From positions 1 to 64,000 of the forward strand of contig CAKKRE010000016.1 in assembly GCA_919902505.1 (NCBI GenBank): 64,000 bases of DNA, read 5' to 3'. This stretch comes from Nitrospiraceae bacterium (lineage in GTDB: Bacteria; Nitrospirota; Nitrospiria; Nitrospirales; Nitrospiraceae). Below the pieces are notes generated by a model that saw nothing but the letters and a program-made list of their open reading frames with translations, did no database searches and was not told where the DNA came from. Of this stretch, positions 8,647 through 17,932 are shown in pieces (positions within the stretch are counted from its first letter, which is position 1; every line of letters starts with the position of its first letter). The position numbers and the translations under genes were made by a program.

Positions 8647-9131
8647 GATTTCACTACGCGAAGCGTCACGTACATATTCTCAACCACGTTCCAGAGGTGC
8701 CGCCTGCACCGTTTGCGAAAATACTCGGGCAGAAATCGAAACGGTTTGCGGGTATCATAACGAACCGACTCAATTCGAAAATTCGTTCGCACGCCATAGT
8801 CAGTCGGCGCCTCGAAATACTGAAAGGTATCCTCCGTCAAATAGCGCACATGCGTCGGATCGCGAAATGCCCCGCGGGACGTGTAATAGGGAACGGTCAC
8901 ATGCACCTGAGCTCCTGACTTGCACACACGATAGACCTCTTCCATGAATGGAATCAGCTCGCGCACGTGCTCCATGACATGGCTCAGGTGAACCACATCG
9001 ACACAATCGGCCTTGAGCGGCAGCGGCTGCTCGATATCGCACAGGGCGTTGACCCCTGGTTCCCTTCGGCAGTCAAATCCGATGGCTTCCCGCTGCTTAT
9101 TTTTCCCGCACCCAAGGTCGATGACAATCAC
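8643..9131 (-). CDS. Class I SAM-dependent methyltransferase
   Basis: 162 aa. A short Methyltransf_11-type enzyme: VIDLGCGKNKQ is motif I that binds S-adenosylmethionine, IEQPLPLKADCVDVVHLSHVMEH covers motifs II and III, and PYYTSRGAFRDPTHVRY is a stretch common in methyltransferases of polysaccharide clusters. It probably methylates a sugar or a glycan end in the cytoplasm. Because it is small, only the core Rossmann domain is present and substrate-specific insertions are missing. The stop codon lies in repeat copy 4. Confidence 0.75.
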   Translation of the reverse strand: MIVIDLGCGKNKQREAIGFDCRREPGVNALCDIEQPLPLKADCVDVVHLSHVMEHVRELIPFMEEVYRVCKSGAQVHVTVPYYTSRGAFRDPTHVRYLTEDTFQYFEAPTDYGVRTNFRIESVRYDTRKPFRFLPEYFRKRCRRHLWNVVENMYVTLRVVKS

Positions 9132-9205
9132 TAGGCAGCCACCCTTTTCCAGGCCAGGCCTGCTCCGTCCAGCGGGGCAAGCCGTCCGACAAGTGCGCTC
9201 GCCTG

Positions 9206-10243
9206 TTACGGGCGCCTATCCATCAGATCTATGTATATATCTTCCAACCGTTTCGTAAGCAGAGCGGCGTCGAATTGCTCGCGGGCTTTCTCGTAGCTGC
9301 GTCGTCCAAACGTGGTCCGTAACGCCTCATTCTGCAGCAGCTCAATCACTGCACCTGCATATTGCCACTGCCATCGACACACGAAACCGGTCACATTGTG
9401 CTCTACCAGCTCCGCCTGGGCATTAGCCTTCTTTCGCTGAGGGGTGCTCAGCGTCACGACTGGAATGCCGTTGGCCATGGCCTCGGCGATGACACACCCG
9501 AACGTCTCCCCGATCCGCGAGCCATGCGTAAAGATATCGAGACGCCGATAGAAGTGTTTGACATGCACGGATGGCTCCAGTAACTCCACTCGACCGTTCA
9601 GGCCCAGCCCTGTCAGCGTGCTCCTCACCCGTTCCGTCGCGCCCTGAAGCAGGCACCGCACCTCCGGCACGTTCCGAAATATTCTCGGCAGACTCTTCAG
9701 GCAGACATCATGCCACTTCTGATCATCCGGTCGGCTACAGCGTCCGATCGTACGGCTGAACGGTTTATCCCCCCCGCTGACCTCTGAGAAGTCGACCGGG
9801 TTGTAGAGCACCTCGTACCGTTTGCCCGACTGCACTCCATAGCGACGAAAATAGGTCGACCTGGAACTCTCGGAGACAAAGCAGTGGCAGTCGATACGGT
9901 CCCCTTCCTGCTCGTCCAGTGCATGAAACACATTGGTTTCTACGACGCGAGGGCCGCCGGGGTGACGCTCGGGCAGAGAGCCAGGTTCGTAGGTCCCGGC
10001 GCGGTGAACATGGCAGATATCGATGTGGTAGTCGCGTACCAGTTGCGTCAAATCAGGCGGCTGGATGAACACCGGGATGCCGTATCGTTCGAGCTCCGCA
10101 GCACGAACCCCACCGCCCATGCGTCCACAAGCGAAGACCTCGAACCGCGACTTGTCGAGATATTGACAGAAAATCTGAAGGGTCTTCTCCGTGCCACCGA
10201 GCTCGAGCCTGTTCGACACATGCAGCACGCGGATCTTTGCCAT
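9206..10243 (-). CDS. GT4-family glycosyltransferase
   Basis: 345 aa. N-terminal IRVLHVSNRLELGGTEKTL is the classical acceptor-domain glycine loop of GT4. The donor-domain motif is GETFGCVIAEAMANGIPVV (E-x7-E), preceded by LLEPSVHVKHFYRRLDIFTHGS. It is expected to be a soluble retaining glycosyltransferase of core or O-chain assembly. It lies downstream of the GT9 gene with a 193 bp gap in which no other gene could be supported. Specificity unknown. Confidence 0.83.
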   Translation of the reverse strand: MAKIRVLHVSNRLELGGTEKTLQIFCQYLDKSRFEVFACGRMGGGVRAAELERYGIPVFIQPPDLTQLVRDYHIDICHVHRAGTYEPGSLPERHPGGPRVVETNVFHALDEQEGDRIDCHCFVSESSRSTYFRRYGVQSGKRYEVLYNPVDFSEVSGGDKPFSRTIGRCSRPDDQKWHDVCLKSLPRIFRNVPEVRCLLQGATERVRSTLTGLGLNGRVELLEPSVHVKHFYRRLDIFTHGSRIGETFGCVIAEAMANGIPVVTLSTPQRKKANAQAELVEHNVTGFVCRWQWQYAGAVIELLQNEALRTTFGRRSYEKAREQFDAALLTKRLEDIYIDLMDRRP

Positions 10244-10436
10244 GAACGTGTCACCTCAAGAAGCTATCGAGCTTGTGCCGCCCGTACGAATGACGCCCAC
10301 AATCTGTGCTGTCTCCCAGGCACCCGTTCCCTGAGTCCGACCAGTAGGCCCCAGCGATAGTCGAGTCTCAACGCAGCACCCGGCAACGAACCTCCTCCAG
10401 ACATCGCCGGAATGCCCACGCTCACCAGTTCGTCGC

Positions 10437-11474
10437 TCACGCCCCCGCCATCCTTCGTTCCAACATGCGGCTGGACGCCGTAAAGACCTCGTCCACCGTA
10501 ATCTGCTGCATACAACTCTCGTCCCCGCGCAAACAGGTTGGATGATAACAGGCCCGGCAATCCAGGCCTTTGTAGATCACCTGCGTCGGTCCCCCGCGCG
10601 GCCCCCACCGTTGCGGATAGGTCGGCCCGAAGAGCGCCACGACCGGGGTCCCCATCGTCGAGGCAATGTGCATGGCCCCGCCGTCGTTTCCGACGAACAG
10701 GGCACAACGTTTCACCAACGAGGCAAACTGCAGGAGCGAAAACTTCCCCGCCACCACAAGGGGCGCACAGCGCGTCTTGTGGGCGACCTGCTCAGCCACC
10801 TCGCGTTCACGCTGATCGCCGCCCAGGAGAATCCGGCAGGCAAACTTGTCGGCGAGACGATCCGCGAGCTGCGCGAACCGTTCATGCGACCATACTTTCA
10901 GCGAGTAACGCGCCCCCGGCTGCAACAACACCAACAAGGGAGGGGCTTGCGTAGACAAGAGCCCAGCTTCCTGCATCCAGCTCTCCACCACCTGCTCATC
11001 TGCCGGCGACGCATACAATGCCGGTGTGCCCGGCTTCGTGTCCAGCCCCAGGGCCCGCAGAGCGCAGAGATCGTAGTCCACTCGATGCTGATCTATCGGG
11101 CGTGGTTTAGCCACGGCACTGTACAAGAGGCCTCGCCAGCGATGTTCTGCATTAAATCCGATGCGGACGGGCGCGCCGGTTACCAGACCGATAATGGCCG
11201 ACCGGTCCCCATCGGTCAGATCGATCACGGCGTCAAAACCTCGCCGTCGCAGCATTTGCACAAACTTCAGCTGGGCGCCACAGGAGCCCTTTTCGAGACA
11301 CAACACCTCGTTCACATCCGGATTGTGCGCCAGCACGCCCTCCGTTCCACGATTGACCAGCATCGTGAGCTGCGCGTGGGGAAACGCCGCCCGCAACCCG
11401 CGCAACACCGGCGTCGACAGGAGCACATCGCCGATATGCCGCAATTTAATGATCAGGATATTCTGAAGATTCAT
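10437..11474 (-). CDS. GT9-family heptosyltransferase-like protein
   Basis: 345 aa from the ATG at 11474 (MNLQNILIIKLRHIGDVLLS). An upstream in-frame ATG at 11498 lies inside repeat copy 5 and is less likely. The family signature is the N-terminal IKLRHIGDVLLSTPVLRGLR and the C-terminal FVGNDGGAMHIASTMGTPVVALFGPT, which binds ADP-heptose. Three Cys in GLDCRACYHPTCLRGDESC recur in many GT9 proteins of this phylum. It likely transfers heptose, or another sugar, to the LPS core. Two other GT9 proteins (waaC, waaF) lie in the window, so this is probably heptosyltransferase III-like. Confidence 0.82.
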   Translation of the reverse strand: MNLQNILIIKLRHIGDVLLSTPVLRGLRAAFPHAQLTMLVNRGTEGVLAHNPDVNEVLCLEKGSCGAQLKFVQMLRRRGFDAVIDLTDGDRSAIIGLVTGAPVRIGFNAEHRWRGLLYSAVAKPRPIDQHRVDYDLCALRALGLDTKPGTPALYASPADEQVVESWMQEAGLLSTQAPPLLVLLQPGARYSLKVWSHERFAQLADRLADKFACRILLGGDQREREVAEQVAHKTRCAPLVVAGKFSLLQFASLVKRCALFVGNDGGAMHIASTMGTPVVALFGPTYPQRWGPRGGPTQVIYKGLDCRACYHPTCLRGDESCMQQITVDEVFTASSRMLERRMAGA

Positions 11475-11487
11475 CACACCGCCGACT

Positions 11488-11683
11488 TTAGCCCGCATTA
11501 TTCATGAGCACTTCTGCTGCAATCGCGGATTCGCTGCTGCGACGCGCCTTCGGCTGGCAGGCTCGCCGCTCAGTCCCTCGACGTACTGTTCAAGTACGCC
11601 TCGGTCCCTCGCAGCTCCGCATGCCCGTCTCGCAACGCGACTGCGCGATTTCCCGACGAACTGTCATGAATAATGCGAGCTAG
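11488..11683. repeat. CTAG-bounded intergenic repeat, copy 5 (subfamily A, reversed)
   Basis: 196 bp. The left end is TTAGCCCGCATTATTCATGA (first base changed from CTAG) and the right end TCATGAATAATGCGAGCTAG. The interior is in the opposite orientation to copies 2, 3 and 6: the CTTCTGCTGCAATCGCGGA tract comes first. The left end extends to 14 bp before the start of the GT9 gene. Confidence 0.85.
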
Positions 11684-11808
11684 CAGATCGTTGAACCACT
11701 GCTCCTATAACTTAGGGCACCGTCGAGGATCGCACATCCGTCCGTCGCGCGTGAAGCGTCGTTCGGCGCTCGTCCGGATGAATGAGCCTATGGCGTAGAG
11801 CGCGTAGC

Positions 11809-11838
11809 GTATGGTCCGAAAACGTTTTACGATTCACG
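11809..11838 (+). repeat. 30-nt repeat, inverted partner of 27819-27848
   Basis: The stretch starts GTATGGTCCGAAAACGTTTT and continues with ACGATTCACG. It matches the reverse complement of 27819-27848 with one difference in 30. Both copies lie just beyond the 3' end of minus-strand genes, in gaps where no gene was found (11684-11887 and 27752-27935). Confidence 0.7.
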
Positions 11839-11887
11839 ATTCACAGACCGTGATCACCACGCCGGCGCGCTTATTCAACAACCTGCC

Positions 11888-12991
11888 TCAGGCACAGAGT
11901 TCTCGATACAAGGCACTGGTACGCAACGCTGCGCGCTGCCAGGTAAACAGGCGCGCGCGCTCGAAGCCACGCTTCCGAAGTAGCTGTCGTAGCGCCTGGT
12001 CAGACAACAGGTTCACCATCGCCGTTCCTAACGCCTCGGCATCCTCCGGATCCACCAGCACCGCCGCATCCCCTGCCACTTCCGGAAGAGACGACGTCGA
12101 GGAGGTAATCGTCGGTGCTCCGCAGGCCATCGCCTCCAGCACCGGCATGCCGAATCCCTCATACAGCGACGGAAAGACAAACACGTCGGCGAAGGAGTAG
12201 AGCCGGCACAGCTCCTCACGGTCGAGACGACCGGTACAACGCACCTCTTGCTCCAAGCCGAGCGACCGGGCCGTCGCGAGGTAGCTTCCCTGCGGGTGCT
12301 CCGCATCCCCCACGAGCACAATGGCCCGTCCCCCAAGCTGTGAACGCGACTGCGCCACGGCCTGCAGAAAAACACGGTGGTTCTTTCTTGGATCGGCCCC
12401 GCCGACGAATAGAATAAATCCGGCGGATGGAATCGCCCAGCGCTTCATCAACGCGGCCATCGCCTGCTCATCCCGCACCGGAGAGAATGCCTCGGTCACG
12501 CCGTTATGGATGACGACCACCCGTTCACGAGGAATTCCATACAAGGCGTCTATTTCACGGGCCGAAAACTCCGATACGGTCACGACCCGTCGCGCGCGGT
12601 TGGCGGTGGCGATGGCCCGTCTGGAAGAACCGGCCTGCCCCAACAGCTTCCTCGAATATTCCGGATGCCTGGCCAGCCACAGATCATGGATGGTGACGAT
12701 GCCGCCCGATCGTCCCGTCGTATGCATCTTGAAGTTGGGGCCGTGATAGAGATCGAGCCTGTCCCACCCGCCCCGCCATGGCATCAGCCACCGCGGCGTT
12801 TCCACCCACCGCAGACGATCGTGGACCGGCCAGCCTTCGAGCCGGCCCGCTTGCAGGGACCCGGGCCGGAGATATCCGACATACTCGACGTGCTCATCCA
12901 AGGCCAGCAGCGACCGTAGCAGATGATAGGTATGCCAGCCGACGCCGCCCTTGTCCCCTACGATTGACGCCGCGTCGATCCCGATACGCAT
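11888..12991 (-). CDS. GT4-family glycosyltransferase
   Basis: 367 aa. It begins MRIGIDAASIVGDKGGVGWH, with the N-terminal glycine-rich acceptor loop, then GIVTIHDLWLARHPEYSRK and TVSEFSAREIDALYGI. The donor site EGFGMPVLEAMACGAPTI gives E-x7-E, and GGADPRKNHRVFLQA is the common GT4 phosphate-binding loop. It is related in sequence to the GT4 protein at 5014-6093 (shared SLYEGFG and SSLPEVAGDAAVL), so the two could be paralogues acting on similar substrates. A soluble mannosyl- or glucosyl-transferase role is plausible. The 204 bp downstream of its stop hold part of repeat copy 5 and a 30-nt repeat. Confidence 0.85.
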   Translation of the reverse strand: MRIGIDAASIVGDKGGVGWHTYHLLRSLLALDEHVEYVGYLRPGSLQAGRLEGWPVHDRLRWVETPRWLMPWRGGWDRLDLYHGPNFKMHTTGRSGGIVTIHDLWLARHPEYSRKLLGQAGSSRRAIATANRARRVVTVSEFSAREIDALYGIPRERVVVIHNGVTEAFSPVRDEQAMAALMKRWAIPSAGFILFVGGADPRKNHRVFLQAVAQSRSQLGGRAIVLVGDAEHPQGSYLATARSLGLEQEVRCTGRLDREELCRLYSFADVFVFPSLYEGFGMPVLEAMACGAPTITSSTSSLPEVAGDAAVLVDPEDAEALGTAMVNLLSDQALRQLLRKRGFERARLFTWQRAALRTSALYRELCA

Positions 12992-13040
12992 CAGGGGAAC
13001 GGGACCTCCGCCAGGTTCATGCCGGGCAGGGATGGATCGA

Positions 13041-13838
13041 TCATGCGTCCCGCCTGACGTTCACACGCTCCCAGGCCTTGGCATATTTGACGAACGTGTG
13101 GAGGCCGGCAAACATCGCCACCACCAATCCGTGCACCCCGTCGCGATACCCGCCGCGTGAGAACAGGGTTTTGAGGATCGTACCGAGATGGTGCGTGGCA
13201 ATAACCCAGCCGCTGATACGGGTGACCCGCTTCAGTTTCTCATCGGCACCGAGAGTCGTATACCGCATCATCTTGCGGATGTGATGGTTGACGGTGGGCA
13301 TGCTGTAGTGATCGAAGGGCTCCTGAAGCCGCTCCCGACGCCCGCTGAGCGTGAAGTTTTCGTGCAGCTTCACATCGTCGTACCGGCCGGCGGTGTTTCG
13401 GAACAGCCGCAGCTGATAGTCCGGATAGAGCCCGCCGCCTTGAATCCATTTCCCGTAGAAAAAATTCCGCCGGGGAATCTCATACCCTCCGATGTCGGCC
13501 GCCGGGGTCGTCGCCAGTAACGCTTCGATTTCCCGTCGTAATCCCCCGGTCACCCGCTCGTCGGCATCCACCACGAGAATCCACTCCGCAGCGGCCTGAT
13601 CGATACCGAAGTTTTTTTGCGGGCCATACCCGGGCCACGGGCGGACAAACACGTTCGGGGTGTACTGTTTTGCCAGCTCCACCGTCCGGTCTCGGCTTTC
13701 CGCATCCACGACGATCAGTTCGTCGGCCCAGCGCAGGGACTCGAGACAGTCGGCAATATTCTTCTCTTCATCCTTGGTGATGACCACCGCCGCAATCGTC
13801 ATCGTCCTCCGTCTCGCTCCATCGTCAGTGACCGTCAC
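13041..13838 (-). CDS. WaaE/KdtX-like GT2 glycosyltransferase
   Basis: 265 aa with a GTG start at 13838 that overlaps the upstream stop codon (GTGA); ATG at 13802 (MTIAAVVITKDEEKNI) is an alternative. Signature residues are AAVVITKDEEKNIADCLES, ELIVVDAESRDRT and the DADERV that carries the metal-binding Asp. The C-terminal KYAKAWERV region follows a hydrophobic GLVVAMFAGLHTF. Family members (WaaE, HldE-linked LgtF) add glucose to heptose I of the LPS core. Coupled with the next upstream gene, a paralogue, the pair likely performs two successive core additions. Confidence 0.85.
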   Translation of the reverse strand: MTVTDDGARRRTMTIAAVVITKDEEKNIADCLESLRWADELIVVDAESRDRTVELAKQYTPNVFVRPWPGYGPQKNFGIDQAAAEWILVVDADERVTGGLRREIEALLATTPAADIGGYEIPRRNFFYGKWIQGGGLYPDYQLRLFRNTAGRYDDVKLHENFTLSGRRERLQEPFDHYSMPTVNHHIRKMMRYTTLGADEKLKRVTRISGWVIATHHLGTILKTLFSRGGYRDGVHGLVVAMFAGLHTFVKYAKAWERVNVRRDA

Positions 13839-14638
13839 GCCTGACCCTGCTTCACCGTCGCAGCCTGACTGCCCTCAGGCAGCACCCGGGACCGCAACTC
13901 CCAGAAACGCGCGTACTTGATGAACGTATAATAGGCATAGAGTCCGGACAAGATAAGCCCCGGCACACCGTCCAGACAACCTTTTCGCCCGACGTACATT
14001 TTGAGAAAGGTGAAACAGGGATGTGAGACCAGCTGATGCGGGGAGAATGCGCGCCCCTGCTCGACCATGCGCCGCGCCATGAGATCGGAGTAGCGCTCCT
14101 GCTTGGCTAAGTAGTGGTCGATATTCCGGAACGGGTACTGCAGCGCAGCGCCCGTCAAATAGCCGATTTTCCCGTCCAGGTCGAAACTTTCATGGACGAG
14201 TTCCTCCCGATAACGCAACCGGCTCTTCCGGAACAACTGCGGCTGCCGGTAGTCGGGAAACCAGCCACAATGTTTGATCCATCGCCCGAGAAAATAATTC
14301 TTGCGGGGGACGAAGTAGGCATCGGCCTCCGGGCCTGCAGCCAGCACGCGCCGGATCTCGTCGCGCAACTCCGGCGTCGCCCGTTCATCGGTATCCAGAC
14401 TGAACACCCAGTCGTGCCTGGCATGGGTCAGGGCCTCGTTCCGCAGTCGTCCGAATCCGTGAAAGTCATGCTGATAGACCTTGTCGGTGAACTCCCGGCT
14501 GATCCGCTCGGTGGCGTCGGTACTGTGAGAGTCCACCACGATGATTTCATCCGCCCAGGTGAGGGACTCCAGACAAGCCCGCATATTGGGCTCGTCGTTG
14601 TAGGCGATGACCACGGCCGACACCGGAATATGATTCAC
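13835..14638 (-). CDS. WaaE/KdtX-like GT2 glycosyltransferase
   Basis: 267 aa from the GTG at 14638, which has AAGGA 9 nt upstream and begins VNHIPVSAVVIAYNDEPNMR; a longer frame reaches 14749 but would overlap the upstream gene. Shared features with the following gene are CLESLTWADEIIVVDSHSTD, a DTDERATPELRDEI active-site loop, PRKNYFLGRWIKHCGWFPDY and a hydrophobic C terminus ending KYARFWELR. It is therefore a paralogue with about the same length. A 4 nt overlap ties the two in one operon. Role: addition of a hexose to the inner core of LPS, by family inference. Confidence 0.83.
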   Translation of the reverse strand: MNHIPVSAVVIAYNDEPNMRACLESLTWADEIIVVDSHSTDATERISREFTDKVYQHDFHGFGRLRNEALTHARHDWVFSLDTDERATPELRDEIRRVLAAGPEADAYFVPRKNYFLGRWIKHCGWFPDYRQPQLFRKSRLRYREELVHESFDLDGKIGYLTGAALQYPFRNIDHYLAKQERYSDLMARRMVEQGRAFSPHQLVSHPCFTFLKMYVGRKGCLDGVPGLILSGLYAYYTFIKYARFWELRSRVLPEGSQAATVKQGQA

Positions 14639-14690
14639 AGCAACAGATCCTTCTCGAACAACGACGAACAGGAAATTGTGCCCCGCACGA

Positions 14691-16832
14691 TCATAATCGT
14701 GTCCCGAACTCGCGCCAGGACCAGAGGCGGTTCGAATCGAGCGCGACATTCGCCACCTCGTAGAGAGCCATCAACTCCCGGTCGCGAACAGCAAGCCGTC
14801 GTCGCCGGCCCGGCTCGTGCTCGGATAGCGCTTCGAAATTGAGCGTGGCCTCTTGAAACGACTCGGCCGAGAACGAATACAATAACAGCCCGTCCGGGCT
14901 GGCCAGGCCCACCAGATTGTCGTAGACACTGGTGAGATAGGCCACCTGGTCCTGCAGGCAATCGCGCACCAACAGACAGGTCAGGTCATGTCCGGCGAAC
15001 GCCCCCACGGCCGGCAGAATGCCGTTGAGGGCCAGCAGGGTCGGAGCCACATCGACCTGACTGGCAATGGCCGACACGGTCCGCGGGCGATAGGTGGCCG
15101 GAGTGCGCAACGACTCGTCCATCCAGATAAACAGCGGCGATGCAAAATGACCCGCCTTTCGCTCAATATCGGTGCTCCCGACCGGTTCGTGCCGGCCATG
15201 GTCACCCATGACGACGACAACCGTATTCCGCAAGAGTCCCTCGCGAACGAGTCTGGTAAACACCCGCTCAAATTCGAGATCCGTATATCGCAGGGCGCCG
15301 ACATACTTGTCCTGCACCTGCTCTTGCAGCAGACGCACCGCGGGATGGTTCTGCGGGGCCGCGAAGGGATGGTGGGTCGACAACGTGAGCGTCGTCAGAA
15401 AAAACGGCTTACCCTCCGCCTGGCGTTGCTTGATCCGTTCGTAACAGAAATCGAATAAGGCGCCGTCCACGATGCCGAGACCCATCCGTTCCGCATCCTT
15501 GGGAAAATCTCCCTCGTCGATCAGCTGCTGCAATCCATTGCGCGCCACGAACGACTGCAGCCGGTTCAGGTCCCGATGCTGCCCGATCACCATCTCCGTG
15601 CGATAGCCCTGACGCTGTAACAACGACGGCAGACAGAAGTAATCGTGGGCATAGCGCGTTTTCATCGCGGCGGCCCCTTGCCGAGGAAAGGCGCTGCAGA
15701 GGGTCGCAAACAGCCCGCGAGAGGTCTGGACACCGTTAGAGAAAAAGTTCTCGAAGTAGACGCTATCCTGCTTCAAGCGATCCAAAAAAGGCGTACCCTG
15801 AATTTCGCCATATCGCTGTCCCAGATACCGGCGATCCAACCCTTCGAGAAACACCAACAGGATGTTCGCCTGCCCGGGTAACCGAACACCGTCCGAAGAG
15901 GCGGTCATGGTTCTGACCAGGGGATACCGCTGATCCACAAACGCTTCACCCGGGCCGAGCAATCGCTGCACCGTCTGAACGGCGACCTCATAGGGCATCG
16001 CCTCGGCACTTGCCCGTTGCTCCATTGCCCCCCGTGATACCACCGCGATTCGCAGGGCCTCAGCCGCAAAAAGGACGGGATTCTGCGCCAGCGTGTAATA
16101 GACCATGCTTCCGATCGGCGCGATCCGAATCCCGTAGGGGCCGGAATGATGAAACCCGGCTCCACCGGCCACCAGTGCGACAAGGAGGAACGTGTTCGCC
16201 TGAAACCCCGAGCCCGGCCGCCAGCGAGCCAACGCCGGCACAATGGCGCAGGAAAAACTCCACCACCACAGCCCCATGGCCACAGCCTGGATGCCCAGAA
16301 AGAGCGCCAGCCGTGCGGCCCATTTTCCGGCCTCGCCTAACTCTGCGCTGGTTTGCTGCATCGCCTGTGCATTGGAGCTGTCCGGTGTCGCCGCAGGCGC
16401 AAAGAGGTCGCCGACATATTCGAGAAACACGAAATCCATATGCTGCCGGTTGAACCCGTAGTACCCCATGTCCACACACAGCAGGACAAACAACAACAAG
16501 CCGGTCAGCACACACCCCACGTGCAGCCCCGATCGAAACGACAGGAGGAAGGACTGGGTCAGACGTCTCACCCCGCTCCAGCCATGCCCCCGCAGGGCCC
16601 ATGCCCCTGCCCCGACCCCGGCCAGCACCAATGCAAAGGTGGCGGTAATGAAATCTCCCCGCACGCCGACGACAAGGGTCTTGAGCAGCAGCGGCAGGCT
16701 GGGAGCTTCCTGCTCAAACGCGTCGCGCAACAGAAACACCCGCTCCGCCATTTGCATCACAACGAAGAGGATCCACCAGAACAGCACGCTTTTGCGGATC
16801 GAGGCGCGGGCTTCCGCCCATCGTTGCATCAT
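14691..16832 (-). CDS. LTA synthase/MdoB-like membrane alkaline-phosphatase-superfamily protein
   Basis: 713 aa. The first 250 residues contain about five hydrophobic spans (near residues 17, 55, 105, 175 and 215), followed by an extracytoplasmic sulfatase-fold domain. NILLVFLEGLDRRYLG carries the metal Glu, SNGVQTSRGLFATLCS holds the likely Thr nucleophile, and VVVVMGDHGRHEPVGS has the metal Asp-His. Relatives move phosphoglycerol or phosphoethanolamine from phospholipids to glycans (LtaS, MdoB/OpgB). In an LPS operon of a Gram-negative organism, a decoration of the core or of periplasmic glucans is the likely task. The gene overlaps the GT4 gene upstream by 4 nt (ATGA). Confidence 0.82.
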   Translation of the reverse strand: MMQRWAEARASIRKSVLFWWILFVVMQMAERVFLLRDAFEQEAPSLPLLLKTLVVGVRGDFITATFALVLAGVGAGAWALRGHGWSGVRRLTQSFLLSFRSGLHVGCVLTGLLLFVLLCVDMGYYGFNRQHMDFVFLEYVGDLFAPAATPDSSNAQAMQQTSAELGEAGKWAARLALFLGIQAVAMGLWWWSFSCAIVPALARWRPGSGFQANTFLLVALVAGGAGFHHSGPYGIRIAPIGSMVYYTLAQNPVLFAAEALRIAVVSRGAMEQRASAEAMPYEVAVQTVQRLLGPGEAFVDQRYPLVRTMTASSDGVRLPGQANILLVFLEGLDRRYLGQRYGEIQGTPFLDRLKQDSVYFENFFSNGVQTSRGLFATLCSAFPRQGAAAMKTRYAHDYFCLPSLLQRQGYRTEMVIGQHRDLNRLQSFVARNGLQQLIDEGDFPKDAERMGLGIVDGALFDFCYERIKQRQAEGKPFFLTTLTLSTHHPFAAPQNHPAVRLLQEQVQDKYVGALRYTDLEFERVFTRLVREGLLRNTVVVVMGDHGRHEPVGSTDIERKAGHFASPLFIWMDESLRTPATYRPRTVSAIASQVDVAPTLLALNGILPAVGAFAGHDLTCLLVRDCLQDQVAYLTSVYDNLVGLASPDGLLLYSFSAESFQEATLNFEALSEHEPGRRRRLAVRDRELMALYEVANVALDSNRLWSWREFGTRL

Positions 16833-17932
16833 GATGCGATCACCTGCCGATAAACACGCTCCAACTCATCCACCATCCGGTCGATCGAATAGGACTGCTC
16901 CACCGTCTGACGGCCCCGTCGCCCCATCGCGGCGCGAAGCTCGGGATCGTTCAGCAGGCGGCCGATCCGGTCGGCCAACGCATCGGCATCCCGCGGCGGG
17001 ACGATGAACCCCGACTCCCCGTCGGCCAGCACATCGGGAATCGATCCGGTGGTCGTCGAGACAACCGGGAGTCCGATCGCCAGCGCCTGCATCAACACCT
17101 GAGGAATGGTATCGCCTTCGACTGTGGGAATCACAAAGAGATTCAGGGACCGGAACACATCCAGGAGGTCATCGCGAAATCCCAGCATGCGCACGTCGGA
17201 CGTCAAGCCGAGACGTTCGATCTGCGCGCGGATGTTCTGCTCCTCCGGCCCTTCACCCACGATGAGAAAGGCCACTCCCTGGTGCTGCTTCAGCACCTTG
17301 GCGGCCGCCTCCACAAGATACCGGTGGCCTTTATAGTCCCGCAGATAGGAAATCATCCCGACCAGCAGATGCCCGGCGGGAATCCCCAGCTCGGACCGGA
17401 TATCGTGCTGAGGTGTGGCCGGCGAAAAGTGCTCCACATCCAAGCCGATGGGAAACGACGCGACACGGTCCGGCGCCAATCCGTCCCGATGGATGAGGTC
17501 CTGCCGGTTCCGTTCGCTCCCGGTCACGATCACCATGTCGAAGAGACGACGATACAGCAAATGCGTGGTGGCATTGTGATTAAGCGGCGCCGAAATATGC
17601 CGCGTGCGAATGACTTTGGGGCGCGGATCGAGCAGACGCGACGACAGCGTCGCGATCCAGCTGTCGCGTGAACTGTTGACGTGGACGATCTCGGGACGCT
17701 CCCGCTTGAGCAACGCGCGAAAGGCCAGAATCGACAGCGGCAGCCGCCATTGCCGCATGACAAACGGTTCGACCGGAAGCCCCCGTTCCCTGGCCATGGC
17801 CATGATAGGGCTGCGCGGCTCCAGGACCAATCGAATACGATGGCCGCGCTTCAACAGACGCTCAGCGTGCAGCAGGACGGCCAGTTCCTGCCCGCCGACC
17901 GCCGTGCTGGATTCCGCAATGATGATGTTCAC
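16829..17932 (-). CDS. GT4-family glycosyltransferase
   Basis: 367 aa. The start MNIIIAESSTAVGGQELAVLL shows the GGQE acceptor loop. TRHISAPLNHNATTHLLYRR and GSERNRQDLI follow, and the donor site reads TVEGDTIPQVLMQALAIGLPVV, where the second Glu of E-x7-E is replaced by Gln (EGDTIPQVLMQA). That is a visible departure from GT4 consensus but occurs in a few LPS subgroups. Four-nt overlaps with both neighbours (14691-16832 downstream, waaC upstream) place it firmly in the envelope operon, so a core-sugar transferase acting after heptose addition is likely. Confidence 0.83.
   Translation of the reverse strand: MNIIIAESSTAVGGQELAVLLHAERLLKRGHRIRLVLEPRSPIMAMARERGLPVEPFVMRQWRLPLSILAFRALLKRERPEIVHVNSSRDSWIATLSSRLLDPRPKVIRTRHISAPLNHNATTHLLYRRLFDMVIVTGSERNRQDLIHRDGLAPDRVASFPIGLDVEHFSPATPQHDIRSELGIPAGHLLVGMISYLRDYKGHRYLVEAAAKVLKQHQGVAFLIVGEGPEEQNIRAQIERLGLTSDVRMLGFRDDLLDVFRSLNLFVIPTVEGDTIPQVLMQALAIGLPVVSTTTGSIPDVLADGESGFIVPPRDADALADRIGRLLNDPELRAAMGRRGRQTVEQSYSIDRMVDELERVYRQVIAS

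Noticed and set aside
10264-10707. 147-codon minus-strand frame overlapping the end of the GT9 gene
   Set aside because: Most of it overlaps the GT9 coding region in a different frame, and no motif is seen in the rest.
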